Origin: Embleya hyalina
GTDB lineage: Bacteria; Actinomycetota; Actinomycetes; Streptomycetales; Streptomycetaceae
Assembly (NCBI RefSeq): GCF_003967355.1
Contig: NZ_BIFH01000013.1
Location: forward strand, 1 to 64,000
DNA: 64,000 nucleotides
Direction: 5' to 3'
Within the stretch, counting starts at the first letter, position 1. Every line of letters begins with the position of its first letter. Under the pieces are notes generated by a model. That model was not told the DNA's origin. It searched no databases and was given only the letters and a program-made list of their open reading frames with translations. The translations under genes and the position numbers were made by a program. This document shows positions 43,190 through 52,068 of the stretch, piece after piece.

Positions 43190-46100
43190 TCAGCCGCAAC
43201 AGCCGTCCCGTCGCAACTCCAGGGCGATGGCCAACCAGCCGTCGGCGGGCTCGGGTTCGGCTTCGGGGCGGGCGCGCCGGGTGGTGCCGGGCGGCATCAC
43301 GCGGGCCCGGCCGGCGGCGGGTGCGGAGGTGGTGGGCGCCGGGAAGGAGCGGACCAGGTCGTCCCGGTGGAAGGGGGTGCCGCCGCGCACCGCCGAGACG
43401 GTGCGGACCAGGGTGTCGAAGTCGGTGAACGGGTCGCCGTCCACGATGGTCAGGTCGGCCGCTCTGCCCGCCTCCAGTGTGCCCAGGTCGCGGTCCGCGG
43501 CGAAGAGTCGGGCCGGCAGCACCGTGGCGGTGCGCAGTGCCTGGGCGGGGGACAGGCCGTGCGCGTGCAGCGCGCGCAGTCCCAGGTGCAGGTGCAGACC
43601 CACCGGGACCAGGGGTGCGTCGGTGCCCAGGGCGACCCGGCCGCCGGCGGTCAGGATGCGGCGGTAGGTGTCCATCTCGGTGCCGAGCGCGGCCAGTTGG
43701 GCGGGCGTGGGCGGGCGGCCGGCGAGTTGGCGGACGAGTGCGGTGTGCCAGGGCGGCATCAGCACGGTGACCCGGTCGTCCGCGGCCAGGGCCGGGTCGG
43801 CGCCGATCAGGGGCAGTGCGGTGAACGGTGTGGCGATCATGGCGAAGCCGCCGGTGGTGTAGATCTCGTGCACGTCCTGGTACGAGTGGCCCGTCGCGGA
43901 GACGGCGCGGCCGAACTCGATGCGCTGGGTCGCGCTCAGATGGGTCGTCAGGTCCTGGCCCACCTCGATGCCGGGCGAACACAGGTGACTTCCGGCGGGT
44001 ACGCCCAACTCCTCGTGGGCGTACCGGGCCGCCTCGGCCATCAGCCACGTGGGGGCGCGCACGTACGTCTTCACGAAGTCCCAGTCGAGCGCGGCGGCCC
44101 GGGCCAGTGAACGGGTGAGCCCGGCCGGGGTGCGGTGGCTGCGGCCCATGCTGTAGGCCACCCGTGCCCCGTCCAGGAGTTCGCCGGTGCTCAGCAGGCG
44201 GGGGCCGGCCAGTTCGCCGGCGTCGATCGCCTCCTTGAGCCGGGCCTGTTCGTAGGCGAAGCCGCCGAGCGAGACGGCGGTGGTGATGCCGTAGGCGAGT
44301 TGGGTGGCGGTCTGCCGGCCGCCGAAGGTGTACTGCCACGGGTGGGTGTGCGCGTCCCACAGGCCGGGGAGCACGGTGCGCGCGGACGCGTCGAGGGGTG
44401 GGGCGGCGGACGGGCGGCCCGGGCGATGCGGCTCGATCGCGGTGATCCGGCCGCGGTGGACGAGGATGTCGACGTCGTCGCGGGTGCGCTCGCCGGTGCC
44501 GTCCCACAGGCGTCCGGCGTGTACGACGAGGTCGGCGGGGGTGGGGTGGCGGTGGTCCAGCGGCACCCGGACGGTACGGGCGGTGCCGGCGGCCACGTCG
44601 AACAGGCGCAGCCGCCCGGCGGACAGGTAGAGCAGTCGGCCGCCGTCGGCGGACCAGGACGGATGGTCGGCGGCCTCGGTGGTCAGCTGTCGCGCCGCTC
44701 CGTCCGGGGCACCGTCGGCGCGAACGGGCAGCAGCCACAGGGCGGATTCGACGATCACCGCCATCGAGCGCCCGTCGGGGGACCAGACCGGCCCCGAGTC
44801 GTAGCGGTCGGCGAGCGAGGTGTGCGGGGCGACCGCGTACAACCGGCTTGCGCCCGGCGCGTCGTGCGCGTCGCCGCCGGGCGCGTCGACGTCGATCACC
44901 CGGATGAGGTTGTAGCCCTCGCGGAAACGCCGGTTGAGCCGGTTGCGGTCGCACAGCGCCACCCGGCGGCCGTCGGGCGACCAACTGGGCCGCCCCGGCA
45001 GTCCGCCGCCCGACAGCGGCGGCGCGAGGACCCGCTCGGTGCCGCCGGCCGGGTCGGTCAGGACCAGGTTGCCGGACATGTCGAGGCTGACGAGCCGGCG
45101 GCCGTCGGGGGACAGGGCCGGGTGCGTGCGTCCGCCGGACGCCAGGACCGTTTCGGCGCCGGACGTCAGGTCGAGACGGCGTACCGCGTAGAGGCCGTCG
45201 CGGTCGTCGGCGAACACCAGGCCCCGGCCGTCGCCGGTCCAGGTCGGCGCCATGACGTAGCGCGTGGGCGCGGCGGCGAACACCCGGCGCGGCGTACCGC
45301 CACCCGAAGTCGAGGCGATCCAGAGGGAGTTCAGCGCCGCGAAGGCGACCTCGCGGCCGTCGGGGGACAGGGCCGGAAGGTGGATGCCACGTACCGGTCG
45401 CACCCGGTCGGTGTCGAACTCGCGGTGTTTGGCGTGGTATCGCGGTCGGACGCGCGGCAGGGTGGCGTCGAAGGCGAACTCGGCGGCCGTCGTGGGGTCC
45501 TCGGGGCGGAGCAGCCGGAACCGCCCGTCCACGTTGAGCAGCAGCTCGCCGCCCGCGCTCCAACGCGGCGGCACCGGCAGCAGGTCGCCGTCGATCGGGA
45601 TCCGCGCGCCGTCGACGATCAGGGCGCATTCCCCGTCGGGCCGTTCGTTGTCGGGCCCGCCCCTGGTGCGCAGATACGCCAACCGCCCGGAGGCGGACAG
45701 CGTCGGGGACATGATCTGCGTCCCGGGCGTGGTCTCGGTGTGCTCGACGGTCACCGCGCCGGTGCCGTCGGCGCGGACGGAGGCCACGGTGCGGGCGTCC
45801 GGAGACGGCCCGGCCGCGGCGGCCCGAACGAACAGGATCCGGGTGCCGTCGGGGGCCCAGGTCGGATCGAAGTCCTCCCACGGGCCGTCCTGGAACGGGC
45901 CGTCCTGGCCAGGCAGTCCGGTGATCCGGGTGAGGGCGCCGCCGCGCACGTCCAGGACCCAGAGGCGGTACGCGCTGCCCGTGATCGGGTCGCCGTCGCG
46001 TTCGGACGCGAACACCAGCCCGGCGCCGTCCGGGGACCAGGAGGGTGCGCGGTCGTCCCACGGGCCGTCGGTGAGTTGCCGAAGCCCGCCGCCGTCGGGG

Positions 46101-46507
46101 CGCATCGTCCAGACGTGGAATCGGCCGTCCCGATACGCCGAGAAGGCCAGGAGGCGGCCGTCGGGAGCGAACACCGGCCGGCCGGGCTCCAGTTCCGGGA
46201 CGGTCAGCGCGCGGGCCGGGCCGCCGCCGGGTGGGATCGCCCACAACACGCCCTGCACCTCGGCGACCAGGCCGCCGCCGACGGGGTCGAGGGTCGCGGC
46301 GCCGTTGGTGGCGGCGGTGAAGGACAGCGAGTCGCGACCGGCGGCGACCGCCGCGAACGGGTCCTGCGGGGACCGGGCGTCGGGCCCGATCGCGTCGCCG
46401 ATCGGTGCGCCGCCCACCGCGACGCCGCCGGCGGCGATCACGAACCGGCGCCGGGTGAGTCCCGAAGGGGACGAACGGCCTTCGTCGGCCGGGTCGATGG
46501 TGTGCAC
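43190..46507 (-). CDS. Tat-exported TolB-like propeller/amidohydrolase fusion, 1105 aa
   Basis: Start GTG 46507 with GGAGG a few bases upstream. A twin-arginine signal (LTRRRFVIAAGGVAVGG, residues ~17-33) is followed by about 650 residues of TolB/PD40-type beta-propeller repeats (many copies of WSPDG, APDG and LSPDGR). A C-terminal amidohydrolase has LWDAHTHPWQ as the HxH metal motif, KTYVRAP, GSHLCSPG and ALGTDAPLVPVG with the metal Asp. Lys and distal His ligands are present but not all certain. Fusions of this type are predicted extracellular peptidases or cyclic-amide hydrolases. Monocistronic. Confidence 0.85.
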   Translation of the reverse strand: MHTIDPADEGRSSPSGLTRRRFVIAAGGVAVGGAPIGDAIGPDARSPQDPFAAVAAGRDSLSFTAATNGAATLDPVGGGLVAEVQGVLWAIPPGGGPARALTVPELEPGRPVFAPDGRLLAFSAYRDGRFHVWTMRPDGGGLRQLTDGPWDDRAPSWSPDGAGLVFASERDGDPITGSAYRLWVLDVRGGALTRITGLPGQDGPFQDGPWEDFDPTWAPDGTRILFVRAAAAGPSPDARTVASVRADGTGAVTVEHTETTPGTQIMSPTLSASGRLAYLRTRGGPDNERPDGECALIVDGARIPIDGDLLPVPPRWSAGGELLLNVDGRFRLLRPEDPTTAAEFAFDATLPRVRPRYHAKHREFDTDRVRPVRGIHLPALSPDGREVAFAALNSLWIASTSGGGTPRRVFAAAPTRYVMAPTWTGDGRGLVFADDRDGLYAVRRLDLTSGAETVLASGGRTHPALSPDGRRLVSLDMSGNLVLTDPAGGTERVLAPPLSGGGLPGRPSWSPDGRRVALCDRNRLNRRFREGYNLIRVIDVDAPGGDAHDAPGASRLYAVAPHTSLADRYDSGPVWSPDGRSMAVIVESALWLLPVRADGAPDGAARQLTTEAADHPSWSADGGRLLYLSAGRLRLFDVAAGTARTVRVPLDHRHPTPADLVVHAGRLWDGTGERTRDDVDILVHRGRITAIEPHRPGRPSAAPPLDASARTVLPGLWDAHTHPWQYTFGGRQTATQLAYGITTAVSLGGFAYEQARLKEAIDAGELAGPRLLSTGELLDGARVAYSMGRSHRTPAGLTRSLARAAALDWDFVKTYVRAPTWLMAEAARYAHEELGVPAGSHLCSPGIEVGQDLTTHLSATQRIEFGRAVSATGHSYQDVHEIYTTGGFAMIATPFTALPLIGADPALAADDRVTVLMPPWHTALVRQLAGRPPTPAQLAALGTEMDTYRRILTAGGRVALGTDAPLVPVGLHLHLGLRALHAHGLSPAQALRTATVLPARLFAADRDLGTLEAGRAADLTIVDGDPFTDFDTLVRTVSAVRGGTPFHRDDLVRSFPAPTTSAPAAGRARVMPPGTTRRARPEAEPEPADGWLAIALELRRDGCCG

Positions 46508-46974
46508 GGAGCCTCCTGGTATACGACACGCGGGTCGGGAGGGCGGACTTCGGCAACGTATCGGTTTGTCCGGTATGGCGATCGTCGATGCGGCGCGGGA
46601 GGCCGAGGAAACCATCCCAACGGGTGAGTCGCGGCGTGTGGTCGCGGGCCCGATCGGTGCGTGCGGGCGAGCGGGCGTCGCATGGTCGGGTTACCCAATT
46701 GGGGGGCCGTGCAGCCGAGTTGGTTTGTGAACGGGGTCGTGGAACGGCCGCGCGGGCGGCCGGGCGGCCGGTCCGCCGGTTGCCCGCGCCGCCGGTGGTC
46801 GTCGACTCGCCCATGGCCGGAGGTCGACGGCGGGGGTGCTCGATATTGCGTTGGCGTCTCTTGTTAGGTAAGGCTAACCTAAGTGGACACTGCTCAATCC
46901 GTGCGGTCGGGTGGGCGCCGCGCGTGACGTGTCGAGGCCCGGACCGGCCGCAGTATCCGAGGACGGTGCATCCC
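46508..46974. promoter_or_regulatory. Divergent regulatory region with iron box
   Basis: 467 bp between the TolB-amidohydrolase gene and the salicylate synthase gene. Apart from the iron box at 46864-46882 and a likely -35-like TTGCGT at 46845-46860 for the rightward promoter, I see no further gene; the middle part is GC-rich and unremarkable. Confidence 0.6.
46864..46882. promoter_or_regulatory. Iron box (DmdR1/IdeR-type operator)
   Basis: TTAGGTAAGGCTAACCTAA matches the 19-bp actinobacterial iron-box consensus (TTAGGTTAGGCTAACCTAA) at 18 of 19 positions. It lies 92 bp upstream of the salicylate synthase ATG, over the presumed -10 region. Iron-loaded DmdR/IdeR should repress the gene and iron starvation induce it. 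Confidence 0.88.
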
Positions 46975-48369
46975 ATGACCATCGACTCCGCCGCCGCCAT
47001 CACCGCCGCCACCCCGCCCGCCGACGCCGCCGCCGCGACCCACCGGCGCCGACAGTGGGTGCGCCGGGAGGGGGAGTTCGATCCGCTCGATGTCGTGGTG
47101 CGGTTGGCCGAGGCCGGGGGGTTCGACGAGTCGGTCGTCTACGAGCGGGACGGGCGGTGGTGGTTCGCCGGCGGCGCCGTCGCGGAGGTGGTGGTGCGTG
47201 CCGACGCCGTGGTCGGCACGAGTGAGGGACGATGTACTCGGGTGGCGTGGGTGGGGTCGCCGGCGCGGGCGATCGAGGCGGTGTTGGCCGGGCTGCCGAT
47301 CGAGGACTGGCGGTTGTACGGGTGGGTCGGCTTCGAACTCGGGCGGGCCGTGGCCGGGTTGCCGGTCGGGGCGGATCTGCTCGGGCGGCTGACGGTGCCC
47401 CGGGTCGAGGTCGAGGTGGACGAGCGCGCGCTGACCGTGTGGGCGTGCGACGTCGAGGAGTTGCGGCGGGTGACGCGGATCGTGTCGGCCGGCGATCGGG
47501 CGACGGCCGCGCCGAGTTGGCCGGTGGACGTCGAGGACGACGATCCCGCGCCGTTCACGGCGGCCGTGGCGGCGACGGTGGGGCGGATTCGGGCGGGCGA
47601 GGCGGACAAGGTGGTGTTGTCCCGGCGGGTGGCCGTGCCGTATGCCGTCGACTTCCCGGCGACCTACCTGCGGGGGCGTCGGTCGAATACGCCGGCCCGG
47701 TCGTTCCTGCTGGATCTGCCGGGACTTCGGGCCGTCGGGTTCAGCCCGGAGACCGTGGTGGAGGTGGCCGGCGACCGGACCGTCACCGTGCGACCGCTCG
47801 CGGGCACGTGTCCGCGCGACGGCGACCCCGCCTTCGACGCCCGACGGCGCGGCGCGCTGTTGCGCGACGCCAAGGAGGTACACGAGCACGAACTGTCGGT
47901 CCACGCCGCCGAGGCCGAACTGCGGGCCCTGTGCGAGCCGGACAGCGTCGGCGTGGACGAGTTCATGGTGGTCCGGGAGCGGGGCAACGTGCACCACATC
48001 GGCTCGCGCCTGTCGGGCCGACTGGCGCGGCGGCACAGCCCCTGGGACGCGCTCGTCGCGACCACCCCCGGCCTGGCCGCGACCGGTGTCCCCCGGACGG
48101 CGGCCTACGCGGAGATCGCCGCCCACGAGCCGGGCCCGCGCGGGCTCTACGGCGGCGCCGTCATCCGGGCCACCCAGTCCGGGGAGTTGGACGCGACCCT
48201 GGCCCTGCGCATGATCCACACCCGTGACGACACCACCTGGCTCCAGGCCGGCGCCGGCATCGTCCGCGACTCCCGCCCGCCCCGCGAATACCGCGAGACC
48301 TGTCACCAACTGGCAACGACGGCGCCCCACATCGTCCCCCTGCCGAACGGCTCCGCGATGCCGGGCTGA
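46975..48369 (+). CDS. Salicylate synthase (MbtI/Irp9-type chorismate-utilising enzyme)
   Basis: 464 aa. Chorismate-binding core with LYGWVGFELGRA, ADKVVLSRRVAVPY (general-base Lys), VGFSPETVVEVAG, VRPLAGTCPRDGD, KEVHEHELSVHAAEA (catalytic/Mg-binding Glu), RGLYGGAV and LQAGAGIVRDSRPPREY. The Ala of the P-L-A-G-T segment is the residue found in enzymes that use water rather than ammonia, and the overall pattern is that of one-step salicylate synthases. With the upstream iron box this predicts salicylate for a siderophore under iron limitation. No salicyl-AMP ligase or NRPS is in the window. A pure isochorismate synthase is the alternative. Confidence 0.87.
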   Translation: MTIDSAAAITAATPPADAAAATHRRRQWVRREGEFDPLDVVVRLAEAGGFDESVVYERDGRWWFAGGAVAEVVVRADAVVGTSEGRCTRVAWVGSPARAIEAVLAGLPIEDWRLYGWVGFELGRAVAGLPVGADLLGRLTVPRVEVEVDERALTVWACDVEELRRVTRIVSAGDRATAAPSWPVDVEDDDPAPFTAAVAATVGRIRAGEADKVVLSRRVAVPYAVDFPATYLRGRRSNTPARSFLLDLPGLRAVGFSPETVVEVAGDRTVTVRPLAGTCPRDGDPAFDARRRGALLRDAKEVHEHELSVHAAEAELRALCEPDSVGVDEFMVVRERGNVHHIGSRLSGRLARRHSPWDALVATTPGLAATGVPRTAAYAEIAAHEPGPRGLYGGAVIRATQSGELDATLALRMIHTRDDTTWLQAGAGIVRDSRPPREYRETCHQLATTAPHIVPLPNGSAMPG

Positions 48370-48540
48370 CCCCTGCGTGTCCGCGCCCGCCGGTCCGTGG
48401 TGGATCGTGGTCTTCGTCACCCGGGAGGAACGGCGAGCGGTTTCGGGGCCGGTGGGGCCCGCGGCGCCGGGGCCTTGTGCGGATCGCCGAAGTCTCGGTT
48501 GCAGCATGTTCGGTCCGACCACTGTCCGTCGCGTGGGGAC

Positions 48541-49194
48541 ATGCCGGAGAATGTCCCCGAGCACTGGTTCGCGAGTCGGCGGGAGAGGAGCAGGTCGTTG
48601 ATCGGTTTCGCGCACCGCGCCAAGGGCGGGGCCGTCCTGGGGGCCGCTCCGGGCCACCACGGACCGTTCGGCGCCGACGCCCCGAGCGGTCCGGGCGACA
48701 TACGCCTCGTGCCGCGTCCCTACACGCATCCCGACACCCAGCGCCTGCTGCACGCGCTCTACGCCCAGCAGGTCGCGCTCTACGGCTTCGCCGACCACCC
48801 CGACACCACCGAGCCGCGCGATCTGGAGCCGCCCGAGGGCCTGTTGGTGGTGGCCTACGCCGGCACCGAGCCGATCGGCTGCGGCGGCTGGCGTACCCTG
48901 CCGAGCCGCACGGCGGAGATCAAGCGGCTGTACGTGGTGCCGGAACAGCGGGGCCGGGGTTGTGGTCGCCGCCTGCTGGCCACCCTGGAGCACACCGCCG
49001 CCGAGGCGGGGGCGCGGCGCCTGGTGGTGGAGACCGGCGCGCGCAACATCCGTGCGCTCGCGCTGTTCGCGGCCACCGGGTACACGCCCCGCATCCCGTA
49101 TGTCGAGGGCCGAGACCCGGCGATCAACCGGGCCATGACGAAGGAGTTGTTCCGCACCCTGGGAACCCGCCCCCTGTCGGCGCCTCCGCGCTGA
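48541..49194 (+). CDS. GNAT-family N-acetyltransferase
   Basis: 217 aa from ATG 48541. TTG 48598 with a strong GGAGAGGAG upstream is a serious alternative that would shorten it by 19 residues. The acetyl-CoA site is IKRLYVVPEQRGRGCGRRLL (Q/R-x-x-G-x-G/A), followed by ARRLVVETGARNIRALALFA and a Y-x-P segment. Acetylates an amine of unknown identity. Its last 71 bp overlap the convergent Sel1-like gene. Confidence 0.87.
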   Translation: MPENVPEHWFASRRERSRSLIGFAHRAKGGAVLGAAPGHHGPFGADAPSGPGDIRLVPRPYTHPDTQRLLHALYAQQVALYGFADHPDTTEPRDLEPPEGLLVVAYAGTEPIGCGGWRTLPSRTAEIKRLYVVPEQRGRGCGRRLLATLEHTAAEAGARRLVVETGARNIRALALFAATGYTPRIPYVEGRDPAINRAMTKELFRTLGTRPLSAPPR

Positions 49195-49972
49195 GCGGCG
49201 CCTCCGCGCCGGCTGGCGGCGCCCCGGTCCGGGGTCGGCGTCGGGGAGTCCCCCGGGCGGTGGCGACGGCGAGTTCGCGCGGGAGGGTGGGGTCGGGCAC
49301 GGGTACCTCGCCGAAGTCCGGCGCGGCCGCGTCCACCGGAAGGCCGTGGATGACCCGCTCGACGGCCGGCGGCAACCGAGGGTCGGCGCCGCGATGGCTG
49401 GCGGCGATCAACGCGTGCCGCACGGGATCGGTGAGCAGCGGGCGGGCGGCGCACGGCACTTCGCACGACGCGTCCGGGGCGGTCATGCGCTCGGCGCGCC
49501 GGCGCCAGTGCACGGCGTCGCGGGTCTGGCCGTGGCCGCGGTGCAGGAGGTACAGGCAGTGTGCGGCGGTGCGGTTGCCGCAGCCGGCCGCGACCTGCCA
49601 CCAGAAGCGGGCACCGTCCTCGTGGTGGGCCAGATACAGCAGCGAGGCGAACACCAGCGCGCCGTCCGGCCCGCCCTCGTGCAGTGTGGACAGCCGCTGG
49701 AGCGCGTCGGTGGCCTGGTCGGCGTTGAGCACGACGGCCGCGGCCAGGGCGAGTTCGTGGGCGGCGCGCTCGCGCACGGCCCGGGGGCCGGACTCGGCGT
49801 CGGCGTCCGTACCGGCCTCGGCCGGGGTCGGGGCACCGAACAGCGCGGCGGCGATGGCCCGTTCCGCGCCGGCGTGGTCGTAGTCGTCGTACTCGTGCGC
49901 GAGGACGCCTTCCGCGCCCAGCATCTCGTCGATGGTCGGCCGGTGTCCGCGACGGTCGGGGTGAGTGCTCAC
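49124..49972 (-). CDS. Sel1/TPR-like helical protein
   Basis: 282 aa from GTG 49972, which overlaps the stop of the sigma-like gene upstream (GTGA). Helix-hairpin repeats are seen in ALVFASLLYLAHHEDGARFW, WQVAAGCGNRTAAHCLYLLH and TRDAVHWRRRAERM, the pattern of the Sel1-like partner proteins often encoded next to streptomycete sigma-like regulators. Pro/Ala-rich C-terminal tail. Probably binds or modulates the product of the first gene of the pair. The 3' end overlaps the acetyltransferase gene. Confidence 0.72.
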   Translation of the reverse strand: MSTHPDRRGHRPTIDEMLGAEGVLAHEYDDYDHAGAERAIAAALFGAPTPAEAGTDADAESGPRAVRERAAHELALAAAVVLNADQATDALQRLSTLHEGGPDGALVFASLLYLAHHEDGARFWWQVAAGCGNRTAAHCLYLLHRGHGQTRDAVHWRRRAERMTAPDASCEVPCAARPLLTDPVRHALIAASHRGADPRLPPAVERVIHGLPVDAAAPDFGEVPVPDPTLPRELAVATARGTPRRRPRTGAPPAGAEAPLSAEAPTGGGFPGCGTTPSSWPG

Positions 49973-50445
49973 GGGATGTCCTCGCTGGGGTCGGTCGTGC
50001 CCGGATGGGTGGCCGATCGGCGCAGCGCCCAGCGCAGATCGCAGCGCACGCCGTCGGCGGTCGTACCGAGCAGGTCCGCGACCTGCTCCGCGGAGCAGCG
50101 CAGTCGGGTGCGCAGGATCAGTACGTCGTAGTGCCGCCCCGGGAGCGACGGGGTGTGCGGCGAGGTCGCGACGGCGATCCGCGCCGGGTGCGGGCTGTAC
50201 TCGTCCAGATGTCGCCGGAACAGGGCCCAGGCGTACGCGTGCACGTTGGGGCGGCGCAGCGCGTGCGCCCACGTGCGGGCGAGGTCGAGGAGTGCTCGGG
50301 CGACGAGGGTCCGGGCCCGGTCCGGGTCGTCGAGGTGCACGCGCGCGTAGTCGAGCCAGGTGGCCGCGTGTGCCTGACGGTAGGCGTGGAACGACACGGG
50401 CAGCGTGCGGGGTTCGCCGCCGATCGCGGCGTCGGTGGGGCTCAT
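49969..50445 (-). CDS. Sigma-70 region-4-like DNA-binding protein
   Basis: 158 aa from ATG 50445; the frame stays open upstream to 50649 but without a better start. The N-terminal part (FHAYRQAHAATWLDYARVHL ... LARTWAHAL) is homologous to that of the divergent protein at 51135. The C-terminal part is a sigma4-type HTH (LRTRLRCSAEQVADLLGTTA, DGVRCDLRWALRR). Region 2 for core RNA polymerase and -10 recognition is not evident, so it may be a sigma-like transcription factor rather than a true sigma factor. Co-transcribed with the Sel1-like gene. Confidence 0.7.
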   Translation of the reverse strand: MSPTDAAIGGEPRTLPVSFHAYRQAHAATWLDYARVHLDDPDRARTLVARALLDLARTWAHALRRPNVHAYAWALFRRHLDEYSPHPARIAVATSPHTPSLPGRHYDVLILRTRLRCSAEQVADLLGTTADGVRCDLRWALRRSATHPGTTDPSEDIP

Positions 50446-51134
50446 GGGCGGGTCGGAGGGGGACGGTCTGGGCGCCGATGGTCGCTCACGGGTGTCCTTG
50501 CCTGTTCGGGGCGCGTGTCGAGACCGGATCCGCAAGGTCGTCGATGCGGACATCGACAGGACTTCGGGATGCGCTCGAGGGGGCTTGACACACAGCCAAG
50601 CGGACGCGGAGGCCGTCTGTGCAAGTGCACGGGAAGTATTTTGTCCCATCCGGGGGGTTCGCCGTGCGGAACGGCGGATCCCGGCCCCGGGATGCGGGAC
50701 ACTCGGTACCCGCCCGGCGCAACCGTGTTCGCCGGGTCGTCCGACCGCCGGTGGTGGTCACCGGCTCGGCGTGCGATCGGTTCGCGACCGCGGCGCGGGC
50801 ACCGTGCGACGAGGTTCGTCGATCCCGGATAAATGATCGTAAACATGTTGAAACAAGGCCCGTTCGATCAACGGACAGCGAATACGTACTTACGTGCAGT
50901 TAGCCTTCATCTTGCACAACCGGGCTCTCCACCGGGTTTGCTGTGCCTGGGAGCGCGCCGCGCCCCGCATCGACGCCCCGGCCCACACGGGCCGGGGAGC
51001 CAACAGAGAGGTCTCCGTGTGGAGACGCAGAACCACCCTCTGCGGGTCCCCGAACCCGGCTCGCGGATGCCCCTCCCCGGGCCGGGGACGGGAGTTCCCC
51101 GCCGGACCCCACCGCACAACAGGAAGGACGGGGC
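50446..51134. other. Divergent intergenic region, 689 bp, between the two sigma-like genes
   Basis: No convincing gene. The segment 50825-50915 is distinctly AT-richer (around ATGATCGTAAACATGTTGAA and TACGTACTTACGTGCA) and should hold promoters for one or both sigma-like genes. No consensus -10/-35 pair is assignable. Confidence 0.45.
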
Positions 51135-51938
51135 GTGACGAACCCGGGGGAACGATCCGCCGAAGGCCAACTGCCGCCCGATTTCGTCCGGTTCCACCGC
51201 AAGCACGCCACGCTGTGGTTACGGGTCGCGCACCTGGAACTGGGCGCGCGCGAGCCGGCCGCGGAAACAGTCGAACAAAGCCTGATCGAACTGGCCACGG
51301 TATGGGAGCGCGCGTCGGGACCCGTGGAACCGCTCGCCTGGCGCATGTTGCGCCGGCACATCGTCCGCCACATGCAACGCACCGGCAAGACCTCGGCGTT
51401 CGTGTCCACCGCCGCCTTCGACCCGGCCGCCTTCGAGGCGCTGCGCCTGCCGCCGAAGGTATTCGACACCCTCGAACACCGCATCGCGCTGTTCACCGCC
51501 GTACACGAACTGCCCCGGGACCACCACGAGGTCTTCCTGCTCACCCGGGTCCTCGGACAGAGCAACCAGGACGCCGCCCGGCTGCTGGGCATCCGGGAGA
51601 AGACCGTGCGCGAGCTCCGGCGCGACGCGATCGCGCTGCTGATGCAGGGGTTGAGCGAGGACGACCCGGACACCGCGACGGCCGCCCGCCGCGTGCTGCA
51701 CCTGTCCCGCGACCAACTCGCCGAACTGGAGGGTCCCATCGGCCTGTTCCGGGCCATCGCCCGGCTGCCGGACCGGCAGTTCGAGGCGATGACGCTGCGC
51801 TACGTCCTGGAGTACTCCGACGAGACGGCCGGTCGCCTCCTGGGCATGACCGCCGCTACCGTGCGCTCGAACGTCCGCCACGCGAAGGAGACGATCGCCC
51901 GCACCCTGGGCCTGCCCGAGATGCCGGATCCCGACTGA
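51135..51938 (+). CDS. Sigma-like regulator with duplicated region-4 helix-turn-helix
   Basis: 267 aa from GTG 51135, with GGAAGGA at 51122-51128. The N-terminal ~70 residues (RFHRKHATLWLRVAHLELGA ... LIELATVWERA) match the divergent 158-aa protein. Two successive sigma4-type modules follow: LPRDHHEVFLLTRVLGQSNQ/DAARLLGIREKTVRELRRDA (~125-170) and LPDRQFEAMTLRYVLEYSDE/TAGRLLGMTAATVRSNVRHA (~205-250). A tandem sigma4 without an obvious sigma2 is unusual and suggests binding to two DNA sites or to a direct repeat. Confidence 0.8.
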   Translation: MTNPGERSAEGQLPPDFVRFHRKHATLWLRVAHLELGAREPAAETVEQSLIELATVWERASGPVEPLAWRMLRRHIVRHMQRTGKTSAFVSTAAFDPAAFEALRLPPKVFDTLEHRIALFTAVHELPRDHHEVFLLTRVLGQSNQDAARLLGIREKTVRELRRDAIALLMQGLSEDDPDTATAARRVLHLSRDQLAELEGPIGLFRAIARLPDRQFEAMTLRYVLEYSDETAGRLLGMTAATVRSNVRHAKETIARTLGLPEMPDPD

Positions 51939-52068
51939 CGCGCGATGCCGTCCCCCGAACGCGGGGAGTTCCCCGATGTGCCCCGCGGGCGGGGCCGGTT
52001 CGCGATGATCGGGCGGACGACAACCGGTACCGCGCGGAGGATCCGGTCGGCAACCAGGGGAGACGACG

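Noticed and set aside
42621-47012. 1463-codon frame overlapping the TolB-amidohydrolase gene
   Set aside because: It is the out-of-phase shadow of the 43190-46507 gene on the same strand, rich in Arg/Pro, without family motifs.
46975-48369. Anthranilate or aminodeoxychorismate synthase
   Set aside because: The P-L-A-G-T segment and YGWVGFELG start fit salicylate/isochorismate enzymes, and an iron box rather than a tryptophan context is present.
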